24,318 nt of DNA from JAQVUB01 sp033809415 (GTDB taxonomy: Bacteria > Verrucomicrobiota > Lentisphaeria > Oligosphaerales > Oligosphaeraceae). The stretch covers positions 1 to 24,318 of the forward strand of contig JAPXLT010000037.1 in assembly GCA_033809415.1 (NCBI GenBank), given 5' to 3'. Each line of letters begins with the position of its first letter. The first letter of the stretch is position 1. Positions 7,258-14,937 of the stretch are shown here, piece by piece. The notes beneath the pieces are model-generated. The model did no database searches and had not been told where the DNA came from. It saw nothing but the letters and a program-made list of their open reading frames with translations. The position numbers and the translations under genes were made by a program.

Positions 7258-7346
7258 GTCCACGGAAAACACGGAAAACGCAGAAAATTTTCGTGTCTTT
7301 TCGTGCATTTCGTTGTTCAAAAAGAATTTCTTCATTGACACATTAC
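7254..7346. repeat. Inverted pair of alpha modules plus leader element
   Basis: A forward alpha-like half (TTTTGTCCACGGAAAACACG) meets a reverse half (AAAATTTTCGTGTCTTTTCG) around 7285-7295, then TTCAAAAAGAATTTCTTCATTGACACATTAC. The last part is the leader element also found before 5528 and 10683, here with 13 bases fewer between its blocks. It ends 28 bp before ATG 7375. Confidence 0.6.
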
Positions 7347-7374
7347 TTTGGTTTCCACAGAATTGTTTGCACCG

Positions 7375-9612
7375 ATGCGCAAAACTTTGATTTTTTTCAT
7401 TTTAGCTATTTCCGCAGGATTGCCCCTTGCGGTTACGCTGTGCTGCAACAATTCGCCCTGGCCAGACGGTGCTGCTTCCTCGGAGACTTTTTTCACCAGC
7501 TTCAGCAGTGCAGTTAAAAGCCTCGATCCGGCCACTTCGTATTATGTCCATGAGAGTGCAATTCTTGACAATATTGTCGAAGCCCCGCTGGATTATGATT
7601 ACCTTGAACGCCCCTACAAGCTAACTCCCAGGTTGTTGACTGAAATTCCCGTCCCGCAATATTACGCTGCTGACGGCACACTGCTTTCCGGCGATCCCAC
7701 GCCGGAGTCGGTTCACCGCGTCGAATATCTCCTGACCCTCCGTGAAGACCTGCGCTATCAACAACACCCCTGTTTCGCCCGCGATGATCGAGGACACTCG
7801 ATTTATGACGGCAAAAACTCGATGCAACTGCCGAAAAACCTCTCCTCGCCGCAGGATTTTCCCGTCTTGGACAGCCGCCCCATGCATCCGATGGATTTCA
7901 AGGTCGCCCTGATTCGTTTGTGCGACCCGCGTCTGGCCTGTCCGGTCTATTCCACTTTGAGTTCCTTTATTGCCGGCATGAAGGAATGCTCGAGGAAAAT
8001 CCAGCAGGAGCTGGAGGCGCAGGAAGCCGAGTCCGGGCACTTGCCGCAGCGTCAGCCCCTTCTGATCGACTATCGAACGATACCGTTCAGCGGCTTGGAA
8101 GTGATCAACGATCACCAGTTCAAGCTGATTCTATCCCGAAAATACCCCCAGGCGCTTTATTGGCTGGCCATGCACTTTTTTGCTCCAATGCCTTGGGAAG
8201 CCTTGGAATTTTATCATTTGGCGCCAGTCATTGATTCAGGTTTGTCCCTGAAAAACTGGCCCGTTGGCAGTGGTCCCTATCTGCTGGAAGAGATGAACCC
8301 CGCCGTGCGAATGCGCCTTGCTAAAAATCCGAATTTCCGAAAGGAATTTTGGGACGGTGCCCCGGGGCAGGCTCTGCCTTTCACCGAGCAGATTATCTTT
8401 CAGTATGAGCGCGAAGCCATTCCCAACTGGATTAAATTCAACCAGGGCTATTATGACACCAGCGGCATTCCTTCGGACATGCTCGATGCCGCCACGGCCT
8501 TCAACAGCAACGGTGAACTCGCCCTGTCACAGGAAATGCAGGAACGCGGAATGCTTCTGCATTGCAGCGTCACCCCGACCATCTTCTACTTCGGTTTTAA
8601 CATGCTCGATCCTATCGTTGGCGGAAGTTCTGAAAACAACCGTTTTCTGCGCCAAGCCATTTCGATCGTGCTGGACTACCAAGAATTCATTGATATTTTC
8701 CTGAATGGGCAGGGCGTCCCGGCACAGTGCGTCATCCCTCCCGGGATCAGCGGCGCATGCAAAGCCAACGAATTCGTCAGCCCATGGGATGAGCAACTTG
8801 GCAAACCGGTGCGCCTCCCCCTGCAAACCGCACGTGAATTGATGCAAAAAGCCGGCTATCCCAATGGCATTGCGCAGGACGGAAGCCCCCTCACTTTGCA
8901 TCTGGATCACGCCAACGCCGGGGCATCCGTCTTCAAAGCCCAGTTCCAATGGCTGAAAAGTAAATTTGCGCTGTTAGGAATTCAGCTCGAGGAGCGTCCC
9001 AGCGAATTGAACCGCTGGCGTGACAAGCTGCAAACCGGCAATTGGCAGCTGGTCTTCAACAAAGGCTGGCTGGCAGATTATCCAGACCCGGAAAATTTCC
9101 TTTTCCTCTTCTACAGCGGAAATGGCACGGTGCAAAGCAAAGGACGAGGCGCCAATTACGTCAATTATTCTTCCGCAGAATTTGACCAACTCTTCCGGCA
9201 ATTGGAAACAATGCCGGATAACATAAACCGACAGTCACTGATAGAACAGGCCTGCCGGATTCTGCAGAAAGATGCCCCCTGCTGCTGGGGATATCATCCT
9301 GCAAAAGTGATTCTGACCCATAAGTGGCTGAATCATTACACACCACACGATATGAGCTACAGTACGATGAAATACCTCGGCATCAACACGGTGCTGCGGA
9401 AACAGATGCAAAACCTCTGGAACCGCCCGCGCCGCTGGCCAATCTATGCCGCGTTGATCGCACTGTCCTTTTTTGCATTCTTCGCCCTGCGGGGACAAAA
9501 CAAGCCCCTGCACGTATCAAACAAAAGCAACGACGTCCGACACGGATTGCTGAGCAGAACGCTTCCAGTCAAGCCTGTCACGGACAATACCATGGAGAAC
9601 ACAGCACAATGA
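7375..9612 (+). CDS. Family 5 extracellular solute-binding protein with C-terminal membrane anchor
   Basis: A 745-residue protein of the oligopeptide/dipeptide-binding type (SBP_bac_5, OppA/DppA-like). An N-terminal signal sequence (MRKTLIFFILAISAG) is followed by VKSLDPATSYYVHES and LDNIVEAPLDYDY, typical of family starts, and later by VGSGPYLLEEMNP and WLADYPDPENFLF, typical of the second lobe. Near the end, WPIYAALIALSFFAFFALRG (688-707) is a hydrophobic span followed by a basic-rich tail of about 37 residues. The binding domain would thus be held to the membrane by its C-terminus, unlike the usual soluble or lipid-anchored forms. CC at 23-24 has no good lipobox. ATG 7375 is chosen over an in-frame TTG at 7348 because it begins the signal peptide. 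No permease or ATPase gene lies alongside; instead the stop overlaps the next start. Confidence 0.87.
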   Translation: MRKTLIFFILAISAGLPLAVTLCCNNSPWPDGAASSETFFTSFSSAVKSLDPATSYYVHESAILDNIVEAPLDYDYLERPYKLTPRLLTEIPVPQYYAADGTLLSGDPTPESVHRVEYLLTLREDLRYQQHPCFARDDRGHSIYDGKNSMQLPKNLSSPQDFPVLDSRPMHPMDFKVALIRLCDPRLACPVYSTLSSFIAGMKECSRKIQQELEAQEAESGHLPQRQPLLIDYRTIPFSGLEVINDHQFKLILSRKYPQALYWLAMHFFAPMPWEALEFYHLAPVIDSGLSLKNWPVGSGPYLLEEMNPAVRMRLAKNPNFRKEFWDGAPGQALPFTEQIIFQYEREAIPNWIKFNQGYYDTSGIPSDMLDAATAFNSNGELALSQEMQERGMLLHCSVTPTIFYFGFNMLDPIVGGSSENNRFLRQAISIVLDYQEFIDIFLNGQGVPAQCVIPPGISGACKANEFVSPWDEQLGKPVRLPLQTARELMQKAGYPNGIAQDGSPLTLHLDHANAGASVFKAQFQWLKSKFALLGIQLEERPSELNRWRDKLQTGNWQLVFNKGWLADYPDPENFLFLFYSGNGTVQSKGRGANYVNYSSAEFDQLFRQLETMPDNINRQSLIEQACRILQKDAPCCWGYHPAKVILTHKWLNHYTPHDMSYSTMKYLGINTVLRKQMQNLWNRPRRWPIYAALIALSFFAFFALRGQNKPLHVSNKSNDVRHGLLSRTLPVKPVTDNTMENTAQ

Positions 9613-10205
9613 TCTATCAATCTTGGACGGCACATGCCATCAAACAGCACATTCTGTCAAATGACGGAATCGAACCGCTGAATTCGCATTATTATGCAGT
9701 CAACTACCCTGATGTCTACGCAGCCGCGGAACGTATGTTCGGTGGTTGGCAGTATGCCATCGAGAGCTGCGGCCTGGATTACGAAAAAATCCGCAAATAC
9801 AAACGCTGGTCGAAGGAAAAGGTGCTCGATGAAATCAAACGCCTCAAGGCCGAGAAACATTCGCTGAATTCCAAAACCATCCAGCAAACGCAGCGTCCCC
9901 TGTATCTGGCTGCCCTGCGTCGCTTTAAAAGTTGGGGCAATGCGCTCGAGGCGGCTGGTCTCAATTACAAAAAAATCCGCAAACGCCGCCGGATGACCGA
10001 GGATGACATTCGCAAGGAGATACAGGCTCTGGCGAAAAAGGGGACGGATTTGAGTTACGCGAATATGCGCAGCAATCATTTGTATTTGCTTGCCAACGCG
10101 ATGCGCAAGATTGGCAATGGCAGCTGGGTTGCTTCCCTGAAGTCCTGCGGCATCAAGTATCGGCGCACAAGAAGGCCACAAACTGCTGACAAGGCGTCTG
10201 CTTGA
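9609..10205 (+). CDS. Small basic protein of three homing-endonuclease-associated repeats
   Basis: A 198-residue, Lys/Arg-rich protein built of three repeats of about 62 residues: 1-64, 65-127 and 128-190. Each has a helix opening (KEKVLDEIKRL, EDDIRKEIQAL), a Tyr/Leu-rich middle (LYLAALRRF, LYLLANAMR) and a closing W..AL.AAGL.Y..IRK. This matches the homing-endonuclease-associated repeat (HNH_repeat, PF18780), a helix-turn-helix-like DNA-binding module often fused to HNH or other nucleases. No nuclease motif is present, so it may be a stand-alone DNA-binding protein. ATG 9609 overlaps the upstream TGA as ATGA, indicating translational coupling to the solute-binding protein. The frame stays open upstream to 9324, but that part is inside the preceding gene and lacks repeats. 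Its function is unknown. Confidence 0.75.
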   Translation: MIYQSWTAHAIKQHILSNDGIEPLNSHYYAVNYPDVYAAAERMFGGWQYAIESCGLDYEKIRKYKRWSKEKVLDEIKRLKAEKHSLNSKTIQQTQRPLYLAALRRFKSWGNALEAAGLNYKKIRKRRRMTEDDIRKEIQALAKKGTDLSYANMRSNHLYLLANAMRKIGNGSWVASLKSCGIKYRRTRRPQTADKASA

Positions 10206-10269
10206 AAATCCGGGCGAGCGCATTGCAGGAATACTGTGACCCTAAAAAAAAGCAGTTGACTTTTTCCAT

Positions 10270-10447
10270 TGATCGGCTTTTTTGTCCACGGAAAGCACGG
10301 AAAACTCGGAAAATTTGTAGAGTTGCTGCTTCGACGGATAAGCCTGCATGCGAATTTGTGACCTGGCCTATTGGTTTCTCCGACGGATCGGTCGGATCGG
10401 CACGACGCTTTGCGCCGTAAGCGCTTCACCATGCTTAACTAGGCTTT
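10270..10447 (+). repeat. Composite intergenic repeat: alpha, beta and a truncated gamma module
   Basis: Forward alpha-like sequence (TTTTTTGTCCACGGAAAGCA, then ACTCGGAAAATTT), then beta (GTTGCTGCTTCGACGGAT ... TTGGTTTCTCCGACGGATCG), then the first gamma hairpin GCGCCGTAAGCGC (10422-10434) and CACCATGCTTAAC, breaking off at AGGCTTTT. The order is the same as at 13014-13243, but the last two gamma hairpins are missing. In the gene-free gap 10206-10682 this is followed by a reverse TTTACTGACACATTAC copy (10461-10476), a long inverted repeat and a leader element. Confidence 0.65.
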
Positions 10448-10518
10448 TGACTGTTTTTTTGTAATGTGTCAGTAAAACTGGGTGACAGGGGCTTTTTTTT
10501 ACAACTAAAAACACTAAT

Positions 10519-10595
10519 GGACACGAAAAAATTTCATGGAAAATACGGCTTGTTCTCGCAAAAAAAAGCCACTTCCATGAAATTTTTTCGTGTCC
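10519..10595. repeat. 23-bp perfect inverted repeat with nested hairpin
   Basis: The arms 10519-10541 and 10573-10595 are exact reverse complements (outer end GGACACGAAAAAA, inner end TTTCATGGAA). The 31-base loop contains a second short stem, GGCTT (10547-10551) with AAGCC (10566-10570). The outer part is alpha sequence in both orientations. The hairpin sits about 90 bp before the GHL10 gene start. Confidence 0.85.
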
Positions 10596-10656
10596 TTTCG
10601 GGCATTTCGTTGTTCAAAAAGAATTTCTTGCTTACCCGGGTTCACTGACGCCTTAC
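10583..10656 (+). repeat. Shared leader element before the GHL10 gene
   Basis: TTTTTTCGTGTCC then TTTCGTTGTTCAAAAA, a 23-base spacer and ACTGACGCCTTAC (10644-10656). It has the same parts and spacing as 5385-5446. It ends 26 bp before ATG 10683; in the solute-binding gene the corresponding distance is 28 bp. A longer open frame that starts inside this element at GTG 10590 is not accepted as the gene start. Confidence 0.55.
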
Positions 10657-10682
10657 GTTTTTTTAGGATCACCGTTCCGGGA

Positions 10683-12962
10683 ATGGCAGGATTGAATACC
10701 ACTTCTTATGACCAGCTTTACCAGCGATCATTTTCCGTATCACCGGAAAAACTTGTTTTGTTTTCCTTCCTGCTGTTTTGCATTTTATCCTGCCCGCTTG
10801 CCGTTTCTCAGCAATTGGATTTAAGCAAGGCGGCTGCGTCCTGCATACCCAGTGCTGCTGCATCGATGGCAAACACCCGGAATTTTGTTGAAAATCAGCC
10901 TGGTCTGGAATTGAAGGCGGCCTTCCGGGCGGAGGGTGCCAACCGTGCCTGCTGGGATTTTCCGGTGCAGCTGAACCTGGCCCAGATGTCTGCCGTCCGC
11001 ATCCGTTACCGTTGCTGCAATGTTTCTATTGTCAGTCAGTTCAATATTTACATTCAGGCCGGGAACACCTGGTATGCTTGTAAATTTTCTCCTGAAGTCA
11101 ATGGCAAATGGGAAGAGGCCATCCTGCCAAAAACCAGCTTTCTTCCGGAGGGGAGCAGCAACTCCTGGCGGCAATGCCGCAAAATCCGCATTGCTGCCTG
11201 GCGTGGCAGTCCCGGGTCGCTGTTAATGCAGTTTGCCAGCATTGAGTTTCTGCCCCCCAATGTCAGCATAGCTTTGCTGCGCAGTGGCGGCAGCAGTGAT
11301 CAGCAACGCGAAGCGTATCAGTACGCAAACCATCTTGGCAATAATTTAAGCACGGGGGGCTTGTATCCGGCAGTACTGGAAGAGGACGATTGCTCTGCCC
11401 GGCTGCTATATCCTTATCAATTGCTATTGCTGCCCTACCCCGCCGCTGCTTCGCCAAACCAGATCAACGCTGTCACATTATACCTGAAAAACAACGGGCG
11501 CACCGGAGTTTTTCATTCCATCCCACCAATACTGGCTGCTCAACTGAAACTGCCTTCCGGCACCTTCATGCGCGCCAGTTCACTGTCGAATCCTCTGGCT
11601 GCCGTCCAGCCCGTTCCCGCCCTGCTGCCGGAAGGCGCCACGTTCCGGCAGCAATCGACTTCCTGGATCGCCGTCAAACCTTCTGCATCGCTGCAAGCAA
11701 CTGCCTGGTGGCTGGATTCTTCCGGAAAAAATACGGGCTATCCGGCCATCCTGGAATGTCCCTATGGTTTCTGGATGACACATGTTTTCCTGAACCAGGA
11801 CAGTGATGCAGGCTTTCTGACTTTGCTGGCACAAATGAGCCGTTTCCTGCCAGGCCTACCACAGGCGGCGGCAACGGCAACGCTGAATCGAGCACGTTTC
11901 GCCTTCGCCAATTCAGGAATCAAGGGGTCATCGCAAGCAGGCAATGCGCTTAACGCCGCAAACCAGCTGTTTCAGAGACGAAACTATGATGCTTGCCGAG
12001 ATTACGCCAACCGCTGCCTGAACTATCTGAGCAATGCCGCAATCCCGCAGGCACCACCACCTCCAAATGAATTCCGCGCAGTCTGGTGCCGCAATCCCGA
12101 TGGTCTGCCTGGGCGATCCTGGCAGCAGACTATTCAAACGCTGAAAGCGGCCGATTTCCACGCGATTTTTCCGAACCTGGCACATGCCGGAACCAGCACA
12201 GGGCAAAACGCTGCCCGGATAACAGCCTGCCTGCAAGCCTGCCGCAGCAACGGCGTCCGCATGCATCTCTGGCTGAGCTGCCTTGGTGTAGCCGATCTGC
12301 CGTCTGCCGAGCGCCAGAAGCTAGCCGCCCAGGGGCGATTGCAGGCAAAAGAAAACGGCGCGGTATTGCCCTGGCTGTGCCCCAGCCAGCAGATTAATCG
12401 GCAGATGCTCATTCAGACCGCACTCGATCTGATAAAACAATATCCGCTGGATGGCCTGCATCTCGATCTGATTCGCTATCCGGGCAGTCAGGCGTGTCAT
12501 TGTGATACCTGCCAGGCCGGAATCAGCAGGTTTCCGGGAGGTGCCCTCGAATACCGGCGTGAACAAATCACCAGCCTGGTGCGGGAAATCCGGCAGGCGG
12601 TCAAGGCCGTCCGCCCGGAAATACAACTTTCCGCCGCCGTCTATACAGACTGGCAGAACGCCCGCAATACCGTCGGACAGGATTGGGTGAATTGGCAAAA
12701 GCAGGGACTGCTGGATTTTGTCTGCCCGATGAACTACCGGGCAAGCTCGGCATTGTTCGCAAGCGATCTGACACGCCAAAAACAACAACTGGGCAGCATG
12801 AATGGTGTGCTGCCGGGAATCGGAGTAAGCTCGGAACGCCTGTCGCTGGAAGAATTGTCACGGCAAATCCAATGCTGCCGCAATGCCGGAGCACCGGGCT
12901 TCATCCTGTTTGAATATACCCCCCGAGAAGCATACGACCTGCTCCCAAAACTGCATAAATAA
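10683..12962 (+). CDS. Secreted GHL10-type glycoside hydrolase-like protein
   Basis: A 759-residue protein. A hydrophobic stretch KLVLFSFLLFCILSCPLAVS (about 23-42) is a signal peptide with a long N-region, so the start is less certain than the body. Residues about 65-185 look like a beta-sandwich carbohydrate-binding module. Residues about 190-330 resemble a glutamine-amidotransferase-like domain (YQLLLLPYPAAASPNQINAV). From about 462 the GHL10 (PF02638) TIM-barrel domain runs to the end: EFRAVWCRNPDG, DGLHLDLIRYPG (590-601, with the conserved acidic residue), CHCDTC, and VCPMNYRASS. The substrate of this family is poorly defined, probably glycans or peptidoglycan. It is probably a separate unit, flanked by a leader element upstream and a candidate terminator downstream. 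Confidence 0.85.
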   Translation: MAGLNTTSYDQLYQRSFSVSPEKLVLFSFLLFCILSCPLAVSQQLDLSKAAASCIPSAAASMANTRNFVENQPGLELKAAFRAEGANRACWDFPVQLNLAQMSAVRIRYRCCNVSIVSQFNIYIQAGNTWYACKFSPEVNGKWEEAILPKTSFLPEGSSNSWRQCRKIRIAAWRGSPGSLLMQFASIEFLPPNVSIALLRSGGSSDQQREAYQYANHLGNNLSTGGLYPAVLEEDDCSARLLYPYQLLLLPYPAAASPNQINAVTLYLKNNGRTGVFHSIPPILAAQLKLPSGTFMRASSLSNPLAAVQPVPALLPEGATFRQQSTSWIAVKPSASLQATAWWLDSSGKNTGYPAILECPYGFWMTHVFLNQDSDAGFLTLLAQMSRFLPGLPQAAATATLNRARFAFANSGIKGSSQAGNALNAANQLFQRRNYDACRDYANRCLNYLSNAAIPQAPPPPNEFRAVWCRNPDGLPGRSWQQTIQTLKAADFHAIFPNLAHAGTSTGQNAARITACLQACRSNGVRMHLWLSCLGVADLPSAERQKLAAQGRLQAKENGAVLPWLCPSQQINRQMLIQTALDLIKQYPLDGLHLDLIRYPGSQACHCDTCQAGISRFPGGALEYRREQITSLVREIRQAVKAVRPEIQLSAAVYTDWQNARNTVGQDWVNWQKQGLLDFVCPMNYRASSALFASDLTRQKQQLGSMNGVLPGIGVSSERLSLEELSRQIQCCRNAGAPGFILFEYTPREAYDLLPKLHK

Positions 12963-12992
12963 TACCATTTTTTAACCACGGAAAACACGGCG

Positions 12993-13018
12993 TGGGTTGC
13001 CGCCCACAACCCATTTTT
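12993..13018 (+). terminator. Candidate intrinsic terminator after the GHL10 gene
   Basis: TGGGTTG (12993-12999) pairs perfectly with CAACCCA (13007-13013) around CCGCCCA and is followed at once by TTTTT (13014-13018). It lies 30 bases after the stop codon. It is a near copy of 7232-7257. A related but altered form (GTGGGCTGATCGCCAGCAAC, then CCAC) occurs at 17359-17382. Confidence 0.55.
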
Positions 13019-13140
13019 AACCACGAACCACACGAAAAGGCACGAAAATTTTTATAGGGGTTGCTGCTTTGACGGATGGAATGGCCCGCGAATTTGTGAT
13101 CTATTGGTTTCTCCGACTGATCAGTCGGATCGGTCGGATC
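13014..13140 (+). repeat. Dispersed alpha + beta modules (forward orientation)
   Basis: TTTTTAACCACGAACCACAC, then AAAAGGCACGAAAATTTTTATAG (alpha, shown in parts), then GGTTGCTGCTTTGACGGATG through TTGGTTTCTCCG (beta). It ends in TCCGACTGATCAGTCGGA (13112-13129), a perfect 18-bp palindrome, and GGTCGGATC. It is the most complete forward copy in the window and is directly followed by a gamma module. Confidence 0.7.
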
Positions 13141-13243
13141 GGTACAATGCTTTGCGCCGTAGGCGCTTAACCATGCTTAACCCCTGGCTTTAGCCTGGGG
13201 TGAGGAACCCACCCAAAGACAGTGCCTTGTAAAGGCACCACAA
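13141..13243 (+). repeat. Gamma three-hairpin element, copy 1
   Basis: Three stem-loops in a row: GCGCCGTAGGCGC (13154-13166), CCCCTGGCTTTAGCCTGGGG (13181-13200, one T.T mismatch), and GTGCCTTGTAAAGGCAC (13222-13238), joined by TTAACCATGCTTAA and TGAGGAACCCACCCAAAGAC. Near-identical copies lie at 17546-17642 and 20581-20682, all on the + strand and all upstream of a + strand gene. The gene-free gap 12963-13494 otherwise holds AT-rich sequence and the promoter candidate noted separately. Confidence 0.85.
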
Positions 13244-13411
13244 GCAGACGGATCATCTTGACAAGTGATTGTGTGTCAATAACTTGGAGATTGCTTTCCA
13301 GAAAAATCTTTCTGAAAAAACAAGAAGTCGAGTGATAGTAGTGCGGAAATTTTTATAGGGTTGCTGCTCAGTGTGATAGGGGTTTGTTTGCTGTCTGTAT
13401 TAAAACTCGTC

Positions 13412-13440
13412 TTGCATTCTATTGAAAATGCCGTTAAATT
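13412..13440 (+). promoter_or_regulatory. Possible promoter of the ceramidase-like gene
   Basis: TTGCAT (13412-13417), a 17-bp spacer, then TAAATT (13435-13440), 55 bp before ATG 13495. The match is only 3/6 and 4/6 to consensus, so this is a weak suggestion supported by its position and spacing. Confidence 0.25.
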
Positions 13441-13494
13441 AAGCGGATTGTTTTATCGCAATGTAAGTCAACCCATTTTGGAGAGAAAAAAAGC

Positions 13495-14835
13495 ATGTTC
13501 AACATTGGCTATGCTCAGGAAATCCTTACACCTCCGGTCGGCGTCGGCCTGGCTGGGTATTTCAACGAACGCCCCAACATAGGGATGTATGATGATCTTT
13601 ATGTCAAAGCGCTGATCATCGACTGCAACGGGCGGAAATTCGGTTTTCTCGCCTTTGATCTGATCAGCCTGGTAAAACCGCTTTTTGACGAACTAGAGAA
13701 GCGCATTGTCAGCAAATTCGGCAAGGATTTGCATGACGCCCTGATTCTTTCGGCGACGCATACCCATACCGGACCCAAATTCCCGAACTCCGCCGAAGCC
13801 CTTGCGGAAGCCGATGAGCGCACCCGCTATGCATTCGAGCAGACCGTTGCTGCGGCCATGCGTGCCCTCGAGCGCGCCATGATGAATCTGCAGCCCGGCG
13901 AGCTGGAAGTCGGTTCCGTCTTTAACAACCCCTACGGTTTTGTCCGACGCTACTGGATGAAGAATGGCACACTGATCACCAATCCCGGCTGGCGCAATCC
14001 GGAAATTGACAAGCCTGAATGCGATTATGACCGCAGCATTCACATCCTTAAAGTCATACAAAATGGCCGCATTGCGGCGCTGGTTTGCAACATCGCCAAC
14101 CACGGGGACACCGTTGGCGGCAGCCTGGTCTCCGCAGACTGGTATGGACGCTTTGCGCAGGAGGTGCAGCATCAGCTGAAAGCAAGTCTTCCGGTATTGG
14201 TACTCGATGACGCTTCCGGCAATATCAATCACTTTGACTTTCACCAGCAGATCAATCAGACCTCGTTTGCCGAAGCCACCCGTATCGGGCGCGGCTATGC
14301 GAGCATCGTTCTGGACGCGCTTGACAAACTCGAGCCGGTTGCTGCCGACGACGTAGCCGTGAACAATGCAACGGTGGTCATCCCTCACCGCAAAATCACC
14401 GCCGAGGAACTTGCCGAAGCAAAACACACCCTGGCAACCGTGCCCGATATCAAAAAAGAAGGTGATTTCGAGAGCCAGGACCTGGCCAACAAGGTGCCGG
14501 CCGCATTGCGCTATTTTGCACAACGCGTGATTGATTGTCACGAGAAGAGCAAGCCCTCGCACAGCTGCCGGATTACGGCCATTAAGCTTGGCAAACAGGT
14601 GGCTTTTGTCACGCTGCCGGGCGAACCCTTCAATGGTCTTGCCAGCGCCATCCGTGAAAAAAGCCCCTGCAAATACACCTTTGTCATCGAGCTGGCTCAG
14701 TCCGTCTCGGGATATGTTCCCATGCCGGAATGCTTCCCGCGCGGAGGATATGAAGTCCAGGCCGGCGTCGATACCGTTGCGCAAAATGCGGCCACTGAAA
14801 TCATCAACGCATCCATCGCCAACCTGTGTAAGTAA
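13495..14835 (+). CDS. Neutral/alkaline ceramidase-like hydrolase (N-terminal domain family)
   Basis: A 446-residue protein of the neutral/alkaline non-lysosomal ceramidase family (PF04734). The zinc-site motifs are recognisable: SATHTHTGP (86-94, H89/H91), CNIANHGDTVGG (H203), TLPGEPFNGLAS (E377), and SGYVPMPECFPRGGYE (Tyr of the C-terminal motif). The start ITPPVGVGLAGYFNERP-like region (LTPPVGVGLAGY) is typical. It is shorter than secreted ceramidases (about 650-750 residues), lacks the C-terminal immunoglobulin-like domain and has no signal peptide, so a cytoplasmic amidase or esterase on another substrate is quite possible. Many such short homologues occur in Planctomycetes and Lentisphaerota. 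The ribosome-binding site GGAGAG lies 9 bases before ATG. Confidence 0.85.
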   Translation: MFNIGYAQEILTPPVGVGLAGYFNERPNIGMYDDLYVKALIIDCNGRKFGFLAFDLISLVKPLFDELEKRIVSKFGKDLHDALILSATHTHTGPKFPNSAEALAEADERTRYAFEQTVAAAMRALERAMMNLQPGELEVGSVFNNPYGFVRRYWMKNGTLITNPGWRNPEIDKPECDYDRSIHILKVIQNGRIAALVCNIANHGDTVGGSLVSADWYGRFAQEVQHQLKASLPVLVLDDASGNINHFDFHQQINQTSFAEATRIGRGYASIVLDALDKLEPVAADDVAVNNATVVIPHRKITAEELAEAKHTLATVPDIKKEGDFESQDLANKVPAALRYFAQRVIDCHEKSKPSHSCRITAIKLGKQVAFVTLPGEPFNGLASAIREKSPCKYTFVIELAQSVSGYVPMPECFPRGGYEVQAGVDTVAQNAATEIINASIANLCK

Positions 14836-14849
14836 TCCCCATCCAAAAA

Positions 14850-14921
14850 GGATTTTTTAAACCACGAACTACACGAACAGACACGAAAATTTCGTGTCTG
14901 TTCGTGCTTTTCGCTGTTAAA
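14850..14921. repeat. Head-to-head alpha modules forming a near-perfect hairpin
   Basis: 14872-14888 and 14890-14906 are exact 17-bp reverse complements around one central A (left arm CACGAACAGACACGAAA). Outside this core the flanks continue as an imperfect inverted repeat (TTTTTTAAACCACGAACTA against TTTTCGCTGTTAAAAG). It fills most of the 102-bp gap between the ceramidase-like gene and the next gene and could act as a bidirectional transcription barrier or RNA processing site. Confidence 0.85.
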
Positions 14922-14937
14922 AGCCTTTTTTCCTGCC

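Noticed and set aside
9324..9608. N-terminal extension of the HEAR-repeat protein
   Set aside because: It lies wholly inside the solute-binding gene in another frame, lacks the repeat pattern, and the ATGA overlap at 9609 gives a natural start.
10590..10682. GTG start 31 codons upstream of the GHL10 protein
   Set aside because: That sequence is the dispersed leader repeat, and its translation (SFRAFRCSKRIS) also appears before the solute-binding gene in the equivalent repeat, so it is repeat translation.
13141..13243. Gamma element as a tRNA or classical riboswitch
   Set aside because: Three independent stem-loops without a cloverleaf, CCA-type end or T-loop sequence, and no known riboswitch core; several copies precede unrelated genes.
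13693..14784. Long open frame on the minus strand (363 codons) opposite the ceramidase-like gene
   Set aside because: It is fully antisense to a gene with recognisable family motifs, has no domain I recognise, and fits the pattern of open antisense frames in a coding region of balanced GC content.
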